Assembly: GCA_024399015.1 (NCBI GenBank)
Contig: JAKSIC010000001.1
Location: 62,001-126,000, forward strand
Reading direction: 5' to 3'
DNA length: 64,000 bases
Origin: Fibrobacter sp.
GTDB taxonomy: Bacteria; Fibrobacterota; Fibrobacteria; Fibrobacterales; Fibrobacteraceae
Shown here: positions 8,202 through 17,043 of the stretch, one piece after another
Layout: each line of letters opens with the position of its first letter
Position numbering within the stretch: position 1 is the first letter of the stretch
Translations under genes and position numbers: made by a program
The notes under the pieces: model-generated
The model's input: only the letters and a program-made list of their open reading frames with translations
Told to the model about the DNA's origin: nothing
The model's database searches: none

Positions 8202-9041
8202 ATGAAGATAATCATTTGTATCGCAGTCTTTTTCATCTTCATTGTCACCTGGTTTGCCATTCCCTATTCTCCGCTGAAGGGCGATTTTTCCACCGACAAC
8301 AAAACGCTAAAAGAAAAGTCAATTTTATACAAGGATAACGAAGTTTTCAAGGAAACCGATTTCGAAGCCACGCCTTCTGCAATCCAGAAGTACATCGCAA
8401 ACGCAGGCTACATCGGCACCCCAAAAATGAACTCCTTGCACATGGAGTACCTTGACGTAGATTTCAAGCAGGGCAAGAACGGTCCTAACTTGAAAATCGA
8501 TTATATCCAGAACAACTACGTCAAAGAACCTGCAAGAATGGCCTTGATTTTAAGCAGTATGTTTGGCATTCCGTTCCAAGGATACGATTATTATAGCGAC
8601 GGCGTTGGAGGAATGAAAGGCGTAATCGCAAAACTCTTGACACTCTTCGATCAGAAAGGTCTCGAGATGGACGTAGCTTGCCTAGCAACTTTCCTTGCAG
8701 AAAGTATGTTCTTCCCTAGTGTTTTGTTGCAAGATTACATAAGCCTAGAAGAAATCAACGATCATCAGGTCAAAGCCACCATCACGTTCCGCGAGCAAAA
8801 AGCATCCGGCATTTTCACATTCAACGAAAAGTACGAAATGACTTCCTTCACTACAAAGGACCGCGCCGTAGTCAACACCGACGGAACAACAGAAAACGTT
8901 CCTTGGACCGCGGCATGCGACAGGTATGTAACAGGGGCTGACGGCATCAAACGTCCCACCACATTCAAAGCCATTTGGAATTACTCCGATGGAGATTTCA
9001 TCTACTTTGATGGACAAATCTCAAGGATTGATTACGAATAA
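8202..9041 (+). CDS. DUF6544 (formerly DUF6920) family protein, membrane-anchored or exported
   Basis: 279 residues. Residues 3-20 are a hydrophobic segment that could be a signal peptide or anchor. The rest follows the pattern I associate with DUF6544: PARMALIL and FGIPFQGYDYYSDGVGGM in the centre, then AESMFFPSVLL, a PW near residue 227 and a closing IWNYSDGDFIYFDG. No enzymatic motif is recognisable and the function of the family is unknown to me. It starts 16 bases after the methyltransferase stop, so it may be cotranscribed, though no functional link is evident. Confidence 0.65.
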   Translation: MKIIICIAVFFIFIVTWFAIPYSPLKGDFSTDNKTLKEKSILYKDNEVFKETDFEATPSAIQKYIANAGYIGTPKMNSLHMEYLDVDFKQGKNGPNLKIDYIQNNYVKEPARMALILSSMFGIPFQGYDYYSDGVGGMKGVIAKLLTLFDQKGLEMDVACLATFLAESMFFPSVLLQDYISLEEINDHQVKATITFREQKASGIFTFNEKYEMTSFTTKDRAVVNTDGTTENVPWTAACDRYVTGADGIKRPTTFKAIWNYSDGDFIYFDGQISRIDYE

Positions 9042-9068
9042 GTTTTTACCAAAGGGAAGTGTATTTTC

Positions 9069-9076
9069 TAAATTTT
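9069..9076 (+). promoter_or_regulatory. TAnnTTTT -7-like box of the MFS gene
   Basis: TAAATTTT, 5 bases before the ATG at 9082, with no Shine-Dalgarno. Confidence 0.5.
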
Positions 9077-9081
9077 AAAAT

Positions 9082-10269
9082 ATGAATGAGAGTGTAGAAA
9101 AGCCCGCGCTTTGGACACGCAATTTTGTAACTTGCGCGGCCGCCAACTTTTTGCTGTTCTTCAGCTTCTACCAGTTGCTGCCAGTTTTGCCGCTGTACAT
9201 TTTCGAGAAATTCCAGACCGACAACTCCACGGCGGGCATCATCATTTCATTGTACACCATCGGTGCCCTTTGCTGCAGACCTTTTGCAGGTTTCCTTGTA
9301 GACAGCCTCAGCCGTAAGCCGCTGTACTTCTGGACTTTCTTCGCCTTTACCCTCTGCTTTATTGGCTACTGGGCACTTGGGCTTTTGCCGCTTTTGGCGG
9401 TTGTCCGTTTTATGCACGGCGTGTTCTTCGGCATTTCCACCACGGCAAGTAATACGGTGGCCATCGACGCATTGCCCAGCAGTCGGCGCGGCGAAGGCAT
9501 CGGCTATTTCGGAATCAGCGTGAACCTAGCATTCGCCACCGGCCCCATGACCGGCATGTTCCTTTACGAAGCCTTCGGATCCGATTTGGTGTTCGGCATT
9601 TCCATTGCACTTTGCGTTATCGGACTCATTCTTGTGAAGACCTTGAATGTGAAGCCGCGCCCAAAAGTCGCACGCCCGCCTCTTTCCCTGGATAGATTTT
9701 TCTTGACCCGCGCCATTCCGCAGTTCATCAACTTCATTTTTGTGGGCTTCGCCTACGGTCCCGTAACCAACTACATTTCCCTTTACGCCAAGGAACTTGG
9801 AATCGGCGGAAGCGGTTGGTTCTACGCCTTGATTGCCGCAGGCCTCATCATGAACCGCTTGCTGACGGGACGCCTGATTGATAGAGGCTGGCTCACACGC
9901 CTGGTGGGCATGGGCATGACCCTTATCGTGGCCGCCTACTGCATGCTGGCTTTCTGCAACAGCGCCGTGGTCTTCTTTGTTTCCGCATTCCTCATCGGTA
10001 CCAGCCTAGGCCTCATATTCCCGGGTTACCAGACCATGTGCGTGAACCTGGCCCGTCATGACCAGCGCGGCACCGCCAACAGCACTTACCTCAGTGCCTG
10101 GGATATCGGCATTGGTATCGGCATTTTGGCTGGCGGATCCATGGCCCAAAAATTCGGCATGCACCAGCAGGTCTTTGTGACATGCGCCATCGCTCTCACC
10201 ATTGCAGACATTATGTTCTGGGCATACACCTCCAAGCATTACTTGAAGAACAAGTTGGAAGGAGTCTAA
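9082..10269 (+). CDS. Major facilitator superfamily transporter
   Basis: 395 residues with twelve predicted membrane helices and a central loop near residue 190 (KPRPKVARPP). The loop between helices 2 and 3 carries GFLVDSLSRKP, a form of the MFS motif A (GxLaDrxGrr). Helices 4-5 contain the GISTTASNTVAIDALPSSRRGEG-like stretch typical of drug-efflux-like MFS proteins. The substrate cannot be told from sequence. It is followed after one base by the Nudix gene, so the two are coupled. Translation probably starts leaderless from the box at 9069. Confidence 0.85.
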   Translation: MNESVEKPALWTRNFVTCAAANFLLFFSFYQLLPVLPLYIFEKFQTDNSTAGIIISLYTIGALCCRPFAGFLVDSLSRKPLYFWTFFAFTLCFIGYWALGLLPLLAVVRFMHGVFFGISTTASNTVAIDALPSSRRGEGIGYFGISVNLAFATGPMTGMFLYEAFGSDLVFGISIALCVIGLILVKTLNVKPRPKVARPPLSLDRFFLTRAIPQFINFIFVGFAYGPVTNYISLYAKELGIGGSGWFYALIAAGLIMNRLLTGRLIDRGWLTRLVGMGMTLIVAAYCMLAFCNSAVVFFVSAFLIGTSLGLIFPGYQTMCVNLARHDQRGTANSTYLSAWDIGIGIGILAGGSMAQKFGMHQQVFVTCAIALTIADIMFWAYTSKHYLKNKLEGV

Positions 10270-10270
10270 G

Positions 10271-10879
10271 ATGAAACCCTGGAAGCTTCTTGATACGGAA
10301 TATCTGGTGAACGCCCCCTGGCTGAAAGTCGCCAAGGAAAAATGCGAACTGCCCAACGGAAAAGTCATTGATGATTTTTACACCTTGTGGCAACCGGACT
10401 GGGTTTTGATTCTCGCCCGCACCGCTGAAGGCAAGTGGGTCATGACGGAACAGTATCGTCACGGCACCGGCAAGATTGCCCTGGAATTCCCGGCAGGAAT
10501 TATTGACAAGGGCGAAACTCCGGAACAGGCTGCAGCGAGAGAACTGCAGGAAGAATGCGGTTATAGATTAGACGAGAGACAAAAGACGAGAGACGAGAGA
10601 CCCGATGGCGAATCCGGTCAAAATTCCCTCGAGCCTCGGGCCTCGAACCTCACCTATCTGGGAGCATACCCGGTGAATCCGGATCGTCATCGCGGCAAGT
10701 TCCATGTGGTGTTCATCGATGGTGTTGTACGCACAGGATCCACCAACTTCGACGAAACAGAAGAAATCGAATCCTCCGAAATGACCGACGAAGAACTGCA
10801 GGCAAAGATGCATGACGGCACTTTCAATCACCCGCTGCAAATGGCGGGCTACCTTAAGTGGAAACTGAGCCAGAAGTGA
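10271..10879 (+). CDS. Nudix hydrolase (ADP-ribose pyrophosphatase-like) with an in-frame inserted repeat
   Basis: 202 residues. The Nudix box is complete: G76 IIDKGE...REL..EECGY to residue 98, with the REUxEE metal-binding helix intact. The fold and the YPVNPDRH segment resemble the ADP-ribose/NDP-sugar pyrophosphatase branch. Residues 100-126, immediately after the catalytic helix, are low-complexity and charged. They are encoded by simple repeats (10568-10652) that look like an intergenic element inserted in frame, and homologues would be expected to run directly from the helix into NLTYLGAYP. Start at ATG 10271, with GGAG in the end of the preceding gene. Confidence 0.88.
   Translation: MKPWKLLDTEYLVNAPWLKVAKEKCELPNGKVIDDFYTLWQPDWVLILARTAEGKWVMTEQYRHGTGKIALEFPAGIIDKGETPEQAAARELQEECGYRLDERQKTRDERPDGESGQNSLEPRASNLTYLGAYPVNPDRHRGKFHVVFIDGVVRTGSTNFDETEEIESSEMTDEELQAKMHDGTFNHPLQMAGYLKWKLSQK
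10568..10652. repeat. Simple-sequence element inserted within the Nudix gene
   Basis: The left part repeats GACGAGAGA-type units three times. The right part repeats CCTCGAG/CCTCGGG/CCTCGAA. The length preserves the reading frame. Confidence 0.6.
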
Positions 10880-12009
10880 GCGACGCTTTTGTAGAACAGT
10901 CCCAAAGCGTTTGGCAAGAACAGCCCCGCCGCCCTATTCAAACTCCAATTCTCGTATTGGGATTGAATGGCGTCCCCGGTTACGCCCTCTTTAGGCATTT
11001 TAACAAACTGTTTGGCGGAACCGACGAAAGCGACGGCACCAGCGGGACAATCCATCCGGCGCCTCGCCATCCCGATGCAGCTACGCCACTTATCGGGATT
11101 CGCCCTATTAAACATCCCTGCGTTTTTGGACAGGACGTTGTTGCGATTGACGCGGAGGATACCGCAGGCCTTACTGCACTTTTTGAGAAATACAAATTCA
11201 AGACGGTGATTGACGCCAGCGGAAACTGCGCGCTGAAAGCCTGCGAATGCGACACACACAGAAGCCGCCTATTGAATTGCGAACAGGGCGTTGACGCAGC
11301 CCAGCTAGCGGCAGACTACAACTGCATATTCATACGAATTTCTACGGACATGGTGTGGAGCGGCAGCGAAGAAACAGCCCACCTTCGCCCTTACAAAGAC
11401 GAAGCTCCAAAGGACCCCATTCATAATTACGGCAAGCACCAGCTGGAAGCGGAAATGGAAATTCAGCGAATCAAGCCCGACGCCGTTATGCTTCGCGTAC
11501 CCCTTCCTATGGACTACGCTCCCGGCGGTTGCGCAGGCGCTATCGACTGGATCAGTTACCGTTTCCGCCCGGGCCGCCCCGCCACCCTCTATACCGACGA
11601 GTACCGCCGTCCCATCTATGGTGGAGACATGTGCCGTGTGGTTCAATACGTTTTAGAACATGAATTTCCCGCAGGCATTTACAACTGCGGAGGGCCGCGT
11701 CGCGTCACCTTGTATAACGCAGGCCAGCTGGTAAACGCCATCGGCGGCTACCCTCAGGAATTACTCCATGGCTGTCCACGAATTGAAGCAGGCCCCCTGC
11801 CCCCACGTGTAGGCGACCTGGACATTGACAGCAGCAAGCTCTACAGCCAATTGCCACCTGGCTTTATTCGCCCCTGGCCCTTTGACGACGCCATTGTCCC
11901 AACAAGCAGAAACTGGCACAAATTTTTCGGGCGCAACGAAACAGACAAGTACAAAGTAGGCAGCGAAGAAGCCATCTACCGTTTGCTAGTTCTTGGCGAA
12001 AAATACTAA
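10876..12009 (+). CDS. NAD(P)-dependent sugar-nucleotide reductase, RmlD-like SDR
   Basis: About 377 residues from GTG 10876, which overlaps the Nudix TGA (GTGA); a second in-frame GTG at 10858 is possible. It is an extended short-chain dehydrogenase: glycine-rich nucleotide loop LGLNGVPGYALFRHF, then a central ISTDMVWSG like the ISTDYVFDG of dTDP-4-dehydrorhamnose reductases, then the catalytic pair YGKHQLEAE. The C-terminal part (RPATLYTDEYRRPIYGGDMCRVV) matches the RmlD substrate domain. The true substrate is uncertain because no rhamnose or surface-polysaccharide genes are nearby. It is the third gene of a likely MFS-Nudix-SDR transcript. Confidence 0.78.
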   Translation: MSDAFVEQSQSVWQEQPRRPIQTPILVLGLNGVPGYALFRHFNKLFGGTDESDGTSGTIHPAPRHPDAATPLIGIRPIKHPCVFGQDVVAIDAEDTAGLTALFEKYKFKTVIDASGNCALKACECDTHRSRLLNCEQGVDAAQLAADYNCIFIRISTDMVWSGSEETAHLRPYKDEAPKDPIHNYGKHQLEAEMEIQRIKPDAVMLRVPLPMDYAPGGCAGAIDWISYRFRPGRPATLYTDEYRRPIYGGDMCRVVQYVLEHEFPAGIYNCGGPRRVTLYNAGQLVNAIGGYPQELLHGCPRIEAGPLPPRVGDLDIDSSKLYSQLPPGFIRPWPFDDAIVPTSRNWHKFFGRNETDKYKVGSEEAIYRLLVLGEKY

Positions 12010-12069
12010 GCAAAATTCCCTTCAAGCGAGGGATGACAAAGTCTGCGACGCGGGAGGAAACTGAACCGA

Positions 12070-13584
12070 TTATCCACGGTGGAACGTGAAGGACTTGCCT
12101 GCGATCTTCTTGCTTTCGTAAGTGCAGACATCGGCCTCTTCATACAACTTTTCAAACAGGGATCCCTTCGTGGCAAAAGTTGCACCAAGGCTTACAGAAA
12201 TCCTGTAATCTTCATGGTCCGCAATCTTTGCCTGGTCCAGCACATCAAAAAATCGCTGAATCACCTTGGCACCAAGTTCCTCGGTGTTTACGGAGGGCGT
12301 ATAAACCATAAATTCATCACCGCCCAGGCGCATCAACACATCGTTATCGCGGAAGGCCTTGCGCAGTGCGTCGGCCACAGCGAGAATCACCTCGTCGCCA
12401 GTCTGGTGTCCAAAGGTATCGTTCACACTTTTGAACTTATCAATATCAAATAAGCAAAGCATGCCGTCCCGACCTTCGTAAAGACGCGACTTGATCTTTG
12501 CGGTACCAGCCAGGCGATTGTAAAGCCCAGTCATGGAATCCGTTTCGGCCATGGTGGTCAGCTTTGCTTCGCGACTCTTTTGTTCGTTGATGTTTTCCAC
12601 CACGTAAATCACACGGCGAACTTCTTCCTCTTCAGAATTTCGTACAGCGATAAATCGGGCTCGGCACCAGCCAAAATTCACACCCATAAATTCATGGGTA
12701 ATAGTTCTTTTGTTTTTCAGACGTTCTTTCAACGAAGATACATCTACAAATTTCAAAACTTCATTCAGATATTCAGGAGCGGTAGTCGCATTCATAACTT
12801 TATTCAAACTTTCCTGGAAGCCCTGACAGCCACCAATTGCCGTTTGAATGTATTCGTTGGAGCGCACCATAAAGTAGGAATCATTGTCTATGTCCGCCTG
12901 AACCATGGATACATAGATATCCGCCATGGATTTCCATTGTTGAAGCTGGGCCTGACGTTCCTGGCCATTAGCTTGTTGTTCCCTATATTCAAAAATGAAT
13001 CTTTCCACCAAAGCCTTTTTGACATAGGAACCAAGAACAATACCCATCGCGGCAAAAATGCCGATATTCATGAATTCCTGTTTTCTGATGCTATCAGGTT
13101 TCAAATCCGTAAGTGAATAAATCGCAATAAAAACAATCCCGGTAAAGACCGTAAGCAAATTTATTCGTAGAGGCCGTTCTGCAAAAAACTGCGGAACAAC
13201 AAGTAAAAAGGCAACAAGGGTAATGGTCAGCTGATTGGGAGTGGACACAAACGTGAGAAACATTCCCGTCGCATAAAGGGAGGCTTCGAATGCACACAAA
13301 AGGGCCAAAAGAATCTTATGGCTTTTTGAAGAAAAAATATTGTTCAAAACGTAAACAATAAACGACAGCACTAGGCCGACAAAGTAGCCCGCGGTTTTTT
13401 GCGTGACACCATCAATGTTAGATGTCAAGCCCGTAATAGTCGCAGTGAAAAAGCCGACCATCGCAAGAAACGACAGTGAACGCAAAGCCAAACTATTGCG
13501 TCTGTCAATAACATCCTGCACATTCTTCATTTCTTTTGAATCAATTTGTGCATTAACAAGAAAATCTTTGATTTTAGATACCAT
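12070..13584 (-). CDS. Membrane diguanylate cyclase with PAS-like region (GGDEF)
   Basis: 504 residues. Five or six membrane helices fill about 35-190. A region of about 210-340 ends in VIYVVENINEQK, as PAS/PAC domains often do. The GGDEF domain starts at DSMTGLYNR (349 onward). The signature GGDEF is canonical (421-425), and an RDND inhibitory site (R412, D415) lies exactly five residues upstream, so cyclic di-GMP feedback is expected. The start ATG 13584 lacks a Shine-Dalgarno and has TAGATTTT seven bases upstream. The gene converges on the SDR gene. Confidence 0.92.
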   Translation of the reverse strand: MVSKIKDFLVNAQIDSKEMKNVQDVIDRRNSLALRSLSFLAMVGFFTATITGLTSNIDGVTQKTAGYFVGLVLSFIVYVLNNIFSSKSHKILLALLCAFEASLYATGMFLTFVSTPNQLTITLVAFLLVVPQFFAERPLRINLLTVFTGIVFIAIYSLTDLKPDSIRKQEFMNIGIFAAMGIVLGSYVKKALVERFIFEYREQQANGQERQAQLQQWKSMADIYVSMVQADIDNDSYFMVRSNEYIQTAIGGCQGFQESLNKVMNATTAPEYLNEVLKFVDVSSLKERLKNKRTITHEFMGVNFGWCRARFIAVRNSEEEEVRRVIYVVENINEQKSREAKLTTMAETDSMTGLYNRLAGTAKIKSRLYEGRDGMLCLFDIDKFKSVNDTFGHQTGDEVILAVADALRKAFRDNDVLMRLGGDEFMVYTPSVNTEELGAKVIQRFFDVLDQAKIADHEDYRISVSLGATFATKGSLFEKLYEEADVCTYESKKIAGKSFTFHRG

Positions 13585-13591
13585 ACAAGAA

Positions 13592-13599
13592 AAAATCTA
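13592..13599 (-). promoter_or_regulatory. TAnnTTTT -7-like box of the second diguanylate cyclase gene
   Basis: TAGATTTT on the minus strand, 7 bases before the ATG at 13584. Confidence 0.5.
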
Positions 13600-13619
13600 A
13601 TTCAAAATCTTTTCATCCA

Positions 13620-14405
13620 TCAGCAAAAATGCTTTAAAAAACCACGATGCAAGTCCTTATCCCCGTATTTATCCTCGACACCGGGCAAAAGTTCTTCTTC
13701 GGTATAGCCAGAAGCCAATCCCGTAAGCTTGATGCGGCGTTCTTTTTCACTATAAACAAAATGAATTCGGAACGTACGGTAGGCAAGTGTCCCACGAGAA
13801 AACTCCGGTTCCAAGGAGAGCCTACGGCGGGTTTCATCAAAGGGACCGTGGGCCAGCTGCACCTGAGCAAAACTGTACAGGTCAAATTCAGAGTTCTCGC
13901 GAATCCACCGATTAATTTGTTCAAAGCGTTCACCCATGTCAATCTGCCACAAGTCCAAATTCTGTTCTTCTACCCAGCCTGCTTTCGCATTGGGAAAAGC
14001 ATCAGCCATAGGAATGTAAGGCTTGACGTCAATAATAGGCGATTCATTCAGCAAGTCCGCTTCGTCTACATACAAAGTAAGACCTTCGATTTTCAAAAGA
14101 CGGACACAGCTAAGGCCAATAGGATTGGGGCGGTAAGGGCTACGGCTTGCAAAAGTGCCTACGCGATCGCGGCCCGGCGCAGGAACAGGCGGCCTGGTGG
14201 TGGGGCGCCAGCCTTCATTTTCATGAAACTGGAACAGAACCCAAATGCGTTCAAAGCCTTCCAAATCGCGAAGGGCCATTTCAAAATTACAACCGGCATT
14301 TAAAACGATGCGACCTGGATGACCAGCGAAAAGACGACCCTGTCGAGGAGCATCGTACTTGTATACAGCATCGCCAAAAAATGTTCCGATCGGTTTAATT
14401 TCCAT
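13620..14405 (-). CDS. trmO: tRNA (N6-threonylcarbamoyl-A37)-N6-methyltransferase TrmO (TsaA/VirR family)
   Basis: 261 residues starting at the MEIKPIGTF of ATG 14405. That start is preferred over an upstream in-frame start because the TAAATTTT box lies five bases before it. TrmO methylates t6A37 of tRNAs. Family signatures are intact: the VFQFHENEGW-like segment (LFQFHENEGW), GTFASRSPYRPNPIGLS, and ESPIIDVKPYIP. The C-terminal ~110 residues, including YSEKERRIKLTGLA, form the additional domain of longer bacterial TrmO proteins. Confidence 0.9.
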   Translation of the reverse strand: MEIKPIGTFFGDAVYKYDAPRQGRLFAGHPGRIVLNAGCNFEMALRDLEGFERIWVLFQFHENEGWRPTTRPPVPAPGRDRVGTFASRSPYRPNPIGLSCVRLLKIEGLTLYVDEADLLNESPIIDVKPYIPMADAFPNAKAGWVEEQNLDLWQIDMGERFEQINRWIRENSEFDLYSFAQVQLAHGPFDETRRRLSLEPEFSRGTLAYRTFRIHFVYSEKERRIKLTGLASGYTEEELLPGVEDKYGDKDLHRGFLKHFC

Positions 14406-14410
14406 GTGAA

Positions 14411-14418
14411 AAAATTTA
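14411..14418 (-). promoter_or_regulatory. trmO: TAnnTTTT -7-like box of trmO
   Basis: TAAATTTT on the minus strand, 5 bases before the ATG at 14405. Confidence 0.5.
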
Positions 14419-14563
14419 GAATTTCTTTTCTTAAAATTCAGCACTCCGTCAAATAAGATACTCCGCGTATCATATCGAAAAAGCTCTGCTGCTAAAAAGT
14501 CCTCTATGTAGCTGGTTTTTCAATGAAATCCATCTAAAAGAAACATTTTCAAAGCCTTTAACT

Positions 14564-14571
14564 TATATTTG
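14564..14571 (+). promoter_or_regulatory. TAnnTTTG box of the lipoprotein-subtilase cassette
   Basis: TATATTTG, 18 bases before the ATG at 14590, followed by an AAAGGA ribosome binding site. It probably drives the downstream three-gene cassette. Confidence 0.5.
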
Positions 14572-14589
14572 TAGAAAAAGGAATGCTTT

Positions 14590-15300
14590 ATGAAAAAGAC
14601 TTTTTGCCCAATTTTTTCCGTAGCACTCATCATGTTAGCTTGTTCTGAGGACAAGTCTACCACAGGCATTTCCATCGAGCCAAACGACTCTCCCGAAAGC
14701 TCTTTTTCAACAAACGACCAGGTCTTCATTGACAGCGTTTTCCAAGCTTACGATCCGATACAATTCGGTGAAGATTCCGGAAACGACCCCAGCGACGTTT
14801 CCAAGCCCACAACAGATTATGGTCTCAAGCAAAAGGAAACGGTTTACAACCATTCTTCGAATAACGGCAGCTGTTCCGTCTTCATAGATCGAAACGACAA
14901 TGCCGTTCAAAAATTCAAATCAATCATGCCAGGAATCAATGTTTCTTCCGAAACGATTCTCTTAAGAGGAAATGACGAGAGCAACTTTTTAGTCAACCTC
15001 CTATACGCAAGCTATAGCGATTGGAATAACGAGAATTTATGCGAAACAGAAATTGGATCCTATCTGCAAAAATGCAACGGCGACGACTGCCAAAAGAAAA
15101 TCATTGAGTCCAGTTGCAAAAGCAAACAAATTGTATATGTAAAGAAGGTTCAGTCAACAACCCTTGATGACATTTCGTCCGTCATGGTTAAAGAATGCGA
15201 AGATTTCGTCTCCACATTATCCGAGCCCGAAAAACAGCCCGGTGAATCCTGCGCCATGAACGAAAACAACGAAATCACCTGTGAAACAACTTCAAAGTAA
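14590..15300 (+). CDS. Cysteine-rich lipoprotein of unknown function
   Basis: 236 residues. The signal peptide MKKTFCPIFSVALIMLAC ends in a lipobox (LIMLAC), so the mature protein is probably a lipoprotein starting CSEDKS. After a Ser/Thr-rich linker the body carries eight further Cys, mostly in CETE, KCNGDDC, SSCK, KECED, ESCA and ITCE contexts. This suggests disulfide bonds outside the cytoplasm. I recognise no domain. It is the first gene of a cassette with a subtilase (13 bases downstream) and a TIGR02147 protein. AAAGGA precedes the ATG. It could be an inhibitor, substrate or surface partner of the protease, which is inference from context only. Confidence 0.72.
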   Translation: MKKTFCPIFSVALIMLACSEDKSTTGISIEPNDSPESSFSTNDQVFIDSVFQAYDPIQFGEDSGNDPSDVSKPTTDYGLKQKETVYNHSSNNGSCSVFIDRNDNAVQKFKSIMPGINVSSETILLRGNDESNFLVNLLYASYSDWNNENLCETEIGSYLQKCNGDDCQKKIIESSCKSKQIVYVKKVQSTTLDDISSVMVKECEDFVSTLSEPEKQPGESCAMNENNEITCETTSK

Positions 15301-15313
15301 ACTAGAATAAAGC

Positions 15314-17020
15314 ATGAGTCAAAAATCTACTGTAATTTTTCTTCTTTTCATTTCGACTTTTATTTTTGCAAAGACCACTTACTTACCCCCATTAGGAGAA
15401 GTGGAAAACATCGTATCTGATGATGTTTTAAATTTCATCAACGACAATACCAAGAATTCTTACACTCCATCAAAAATAAAAAAAAGTAATCATGACATTC
15501 TTGGTAGAAAAACTAGTTCATCGTATCCCCCTAATTTCGTTATTATTCCTGAAAAACACATGGATGTTGATATAGCTTTTCTTGACATCTACCCCAAAAG
15601 CATCAAAATATCCGGTCGTTACGAAATTCAAAATGGGGAAAAGAAATATTGGTTCAAAGAAAAAGCTGTATCAGAAAATGAATATTTCACCCTGTTCAAT
15701 AACAATCTTGACAAAAATTTCAGTAGCCCTGGATACAGAGCGTCTCTAACAGCAACAGAAATTCGCAATCTTTTGAACGGAAGCAGAAAAATTTACATAG
15801 ACAAAGTACAACCTATTACAAATGAAAATTTTGTCAATTACGACATAATTTTCACACTTTCAGAAATAAACACTCACGCACACAGTAACGATTACAAAGG
15901 TGAAGGAATCGGCATTTTTTTTGACGAGGAAGGAAAACCAAAGAATTCAAATGTTAATACTGCATACTACAGATTTGACTCACTATGTATCTCAGTCTCG
16001 GAAAAATCGCACGCAACAGGAGTTGCAACCGTTCTACAAAAAACAGCGCCCAAAGCATTCATTTACGGATTTTGCAATTTCGAGGCTCTACCAAACCCCT
16101 TTATTTACGATCCAAACATAATGATTGGATCTCATTCTTGGAGTACCACACCAAGCAATTATTATACGCCATTAGAGTATCAATATGATTCTTATACTTA
16201 CAATTATAGAATTGTAAATTTTTTTGCGGCAGGAAATCAAGTTATTTTAAATGAAGACTTTTATGTAAAAAGTCCCGCATTGACTCCTAACGTAATAGCA
16301 GTTGGAGCCATAAGTCCAACAAATTCCAGATACAAAGCCTATTCAAGACATATAAATCCCAATACAGATATTCAAAAACCTGAAGTAGCAAACTACGCAG
16401 AATTCATATTTCCCAACACAGAAACCTTCACTGATGACGAGAACCATACATGGAATGGGAGATTTGACAAAACTAGTGCGGCAACCCCGTACACTGCAGG
16501 AATAACAGCGGACCTATTTAGCCAACACCCGTTTTTCAAAGGTCATCCCGAATTAGTTAAAGCTCACTTTTTAGCCGCTGAAAAAATTCCAATTGTTGGA
16601 GCAGACGACTTTGACGAAGACAACTCAACGGTTGCAAAAGGCATAGCTACATACTCAAGTTTAGCATGGAACCATAGACTTCGGTATTGGAATGACGAAA
16701 ATTCCTGCTGTTTTGACAACAATAATAAAATCACGTTTACAGAAAGTGGCATCTTATCTAATTCGCATTATAGAATAGCCATTTCATGGTTAACACATCC
16801 TAACTACATACTTAATAACGGAACTCTCTCTCAAGATATTGATTTGAGAGTTTACCAAAATAACAGGCTCATCGCATACTCAAATAGTTCCCATGATCCA
16901 TTTGAAGTTGTAGACTTCATTACCTCTTCAAACGCAGATTTAACGATAGAAATTGAACGGTACGCCAATTCCGGTGATGACAATGTCATACTAGGCTACA
17001 GTTTTTGGAACGACATTTAA
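15314..17020 (+). CDS. Secreted subtilisin-like serine protease (S8 family)
   Basis: 568 residues with a signal peptide (MSQKSTVIFLLFISTFIFA). The subtilase core is divergent, but the catalytic set can be placed: Asp in GEGIGIFFDEEG, His in SHATGVATVL, the oxyanion Asn in FFAAGN and Ser in KTSAATPYTAG. Roughly 180 residues precede the core, enough for a propeptide. A C-terminal beta-rich domain (AISWLTHP...DIDLRVYQNN) resembles the jelly-roll domain found after many S8 proteases. The gene is visibly AT-richer than its neighbours, which suggests an accessory origin. It sits between the Cys-rich lipoprotein and the TIGR02147 gene. Confidence 0.8.
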   Translation: MSQKSTVIFLLFISTFIFAKTTYLPPLGEVENIVSDDVLNFINDNTKNSYTPSKIKKSNHDILGRKTSSSYPPNFVIIPEKHMDVDIAFLDIYPKSIKISGRYEIQNGEKKYWFKEKAVSENEYFTLFNNNLDKNFSSPGYRASLTATEIRNLLNGSRKIYIDKVQPITNENFVNYDIIFTLSEINTHAHSNDYKGEGIGIFFDEEGKPKNSNVNTAYYRFDSLCISVSEKSHATGVATVLQKTAPKAFIYGFCNFEALPNPFIYDPNIMIGSHSWSTTPSNYYTPLEYQYDSYTYNYRIVNFFAAGNQVILNEDFYVKSPALTPNVIAVGAISPTNSRYKAYSRHINPNTDIQKPEVANYAEFIFPNTETFTDDENHTWNGRFDKTSAATPYTAGITADLFSQHPFFKGHPELVKAHFLAAEKIPIVGADDFDEDNSTVAKGIATYSSLAWNHRLRYWNDENSCCFDNNNKITFTESGILSNSHYRIAISWLTHPNYILNNGTLSQDIDLRVYQNNRLIAYSNSSHDPFEVVDFITSSNADLTIEIERYANSGDDNVILGYSFWNDI

Positions 17021-17043
17021 AGTAAAACGTTTATTTTGTTCAC

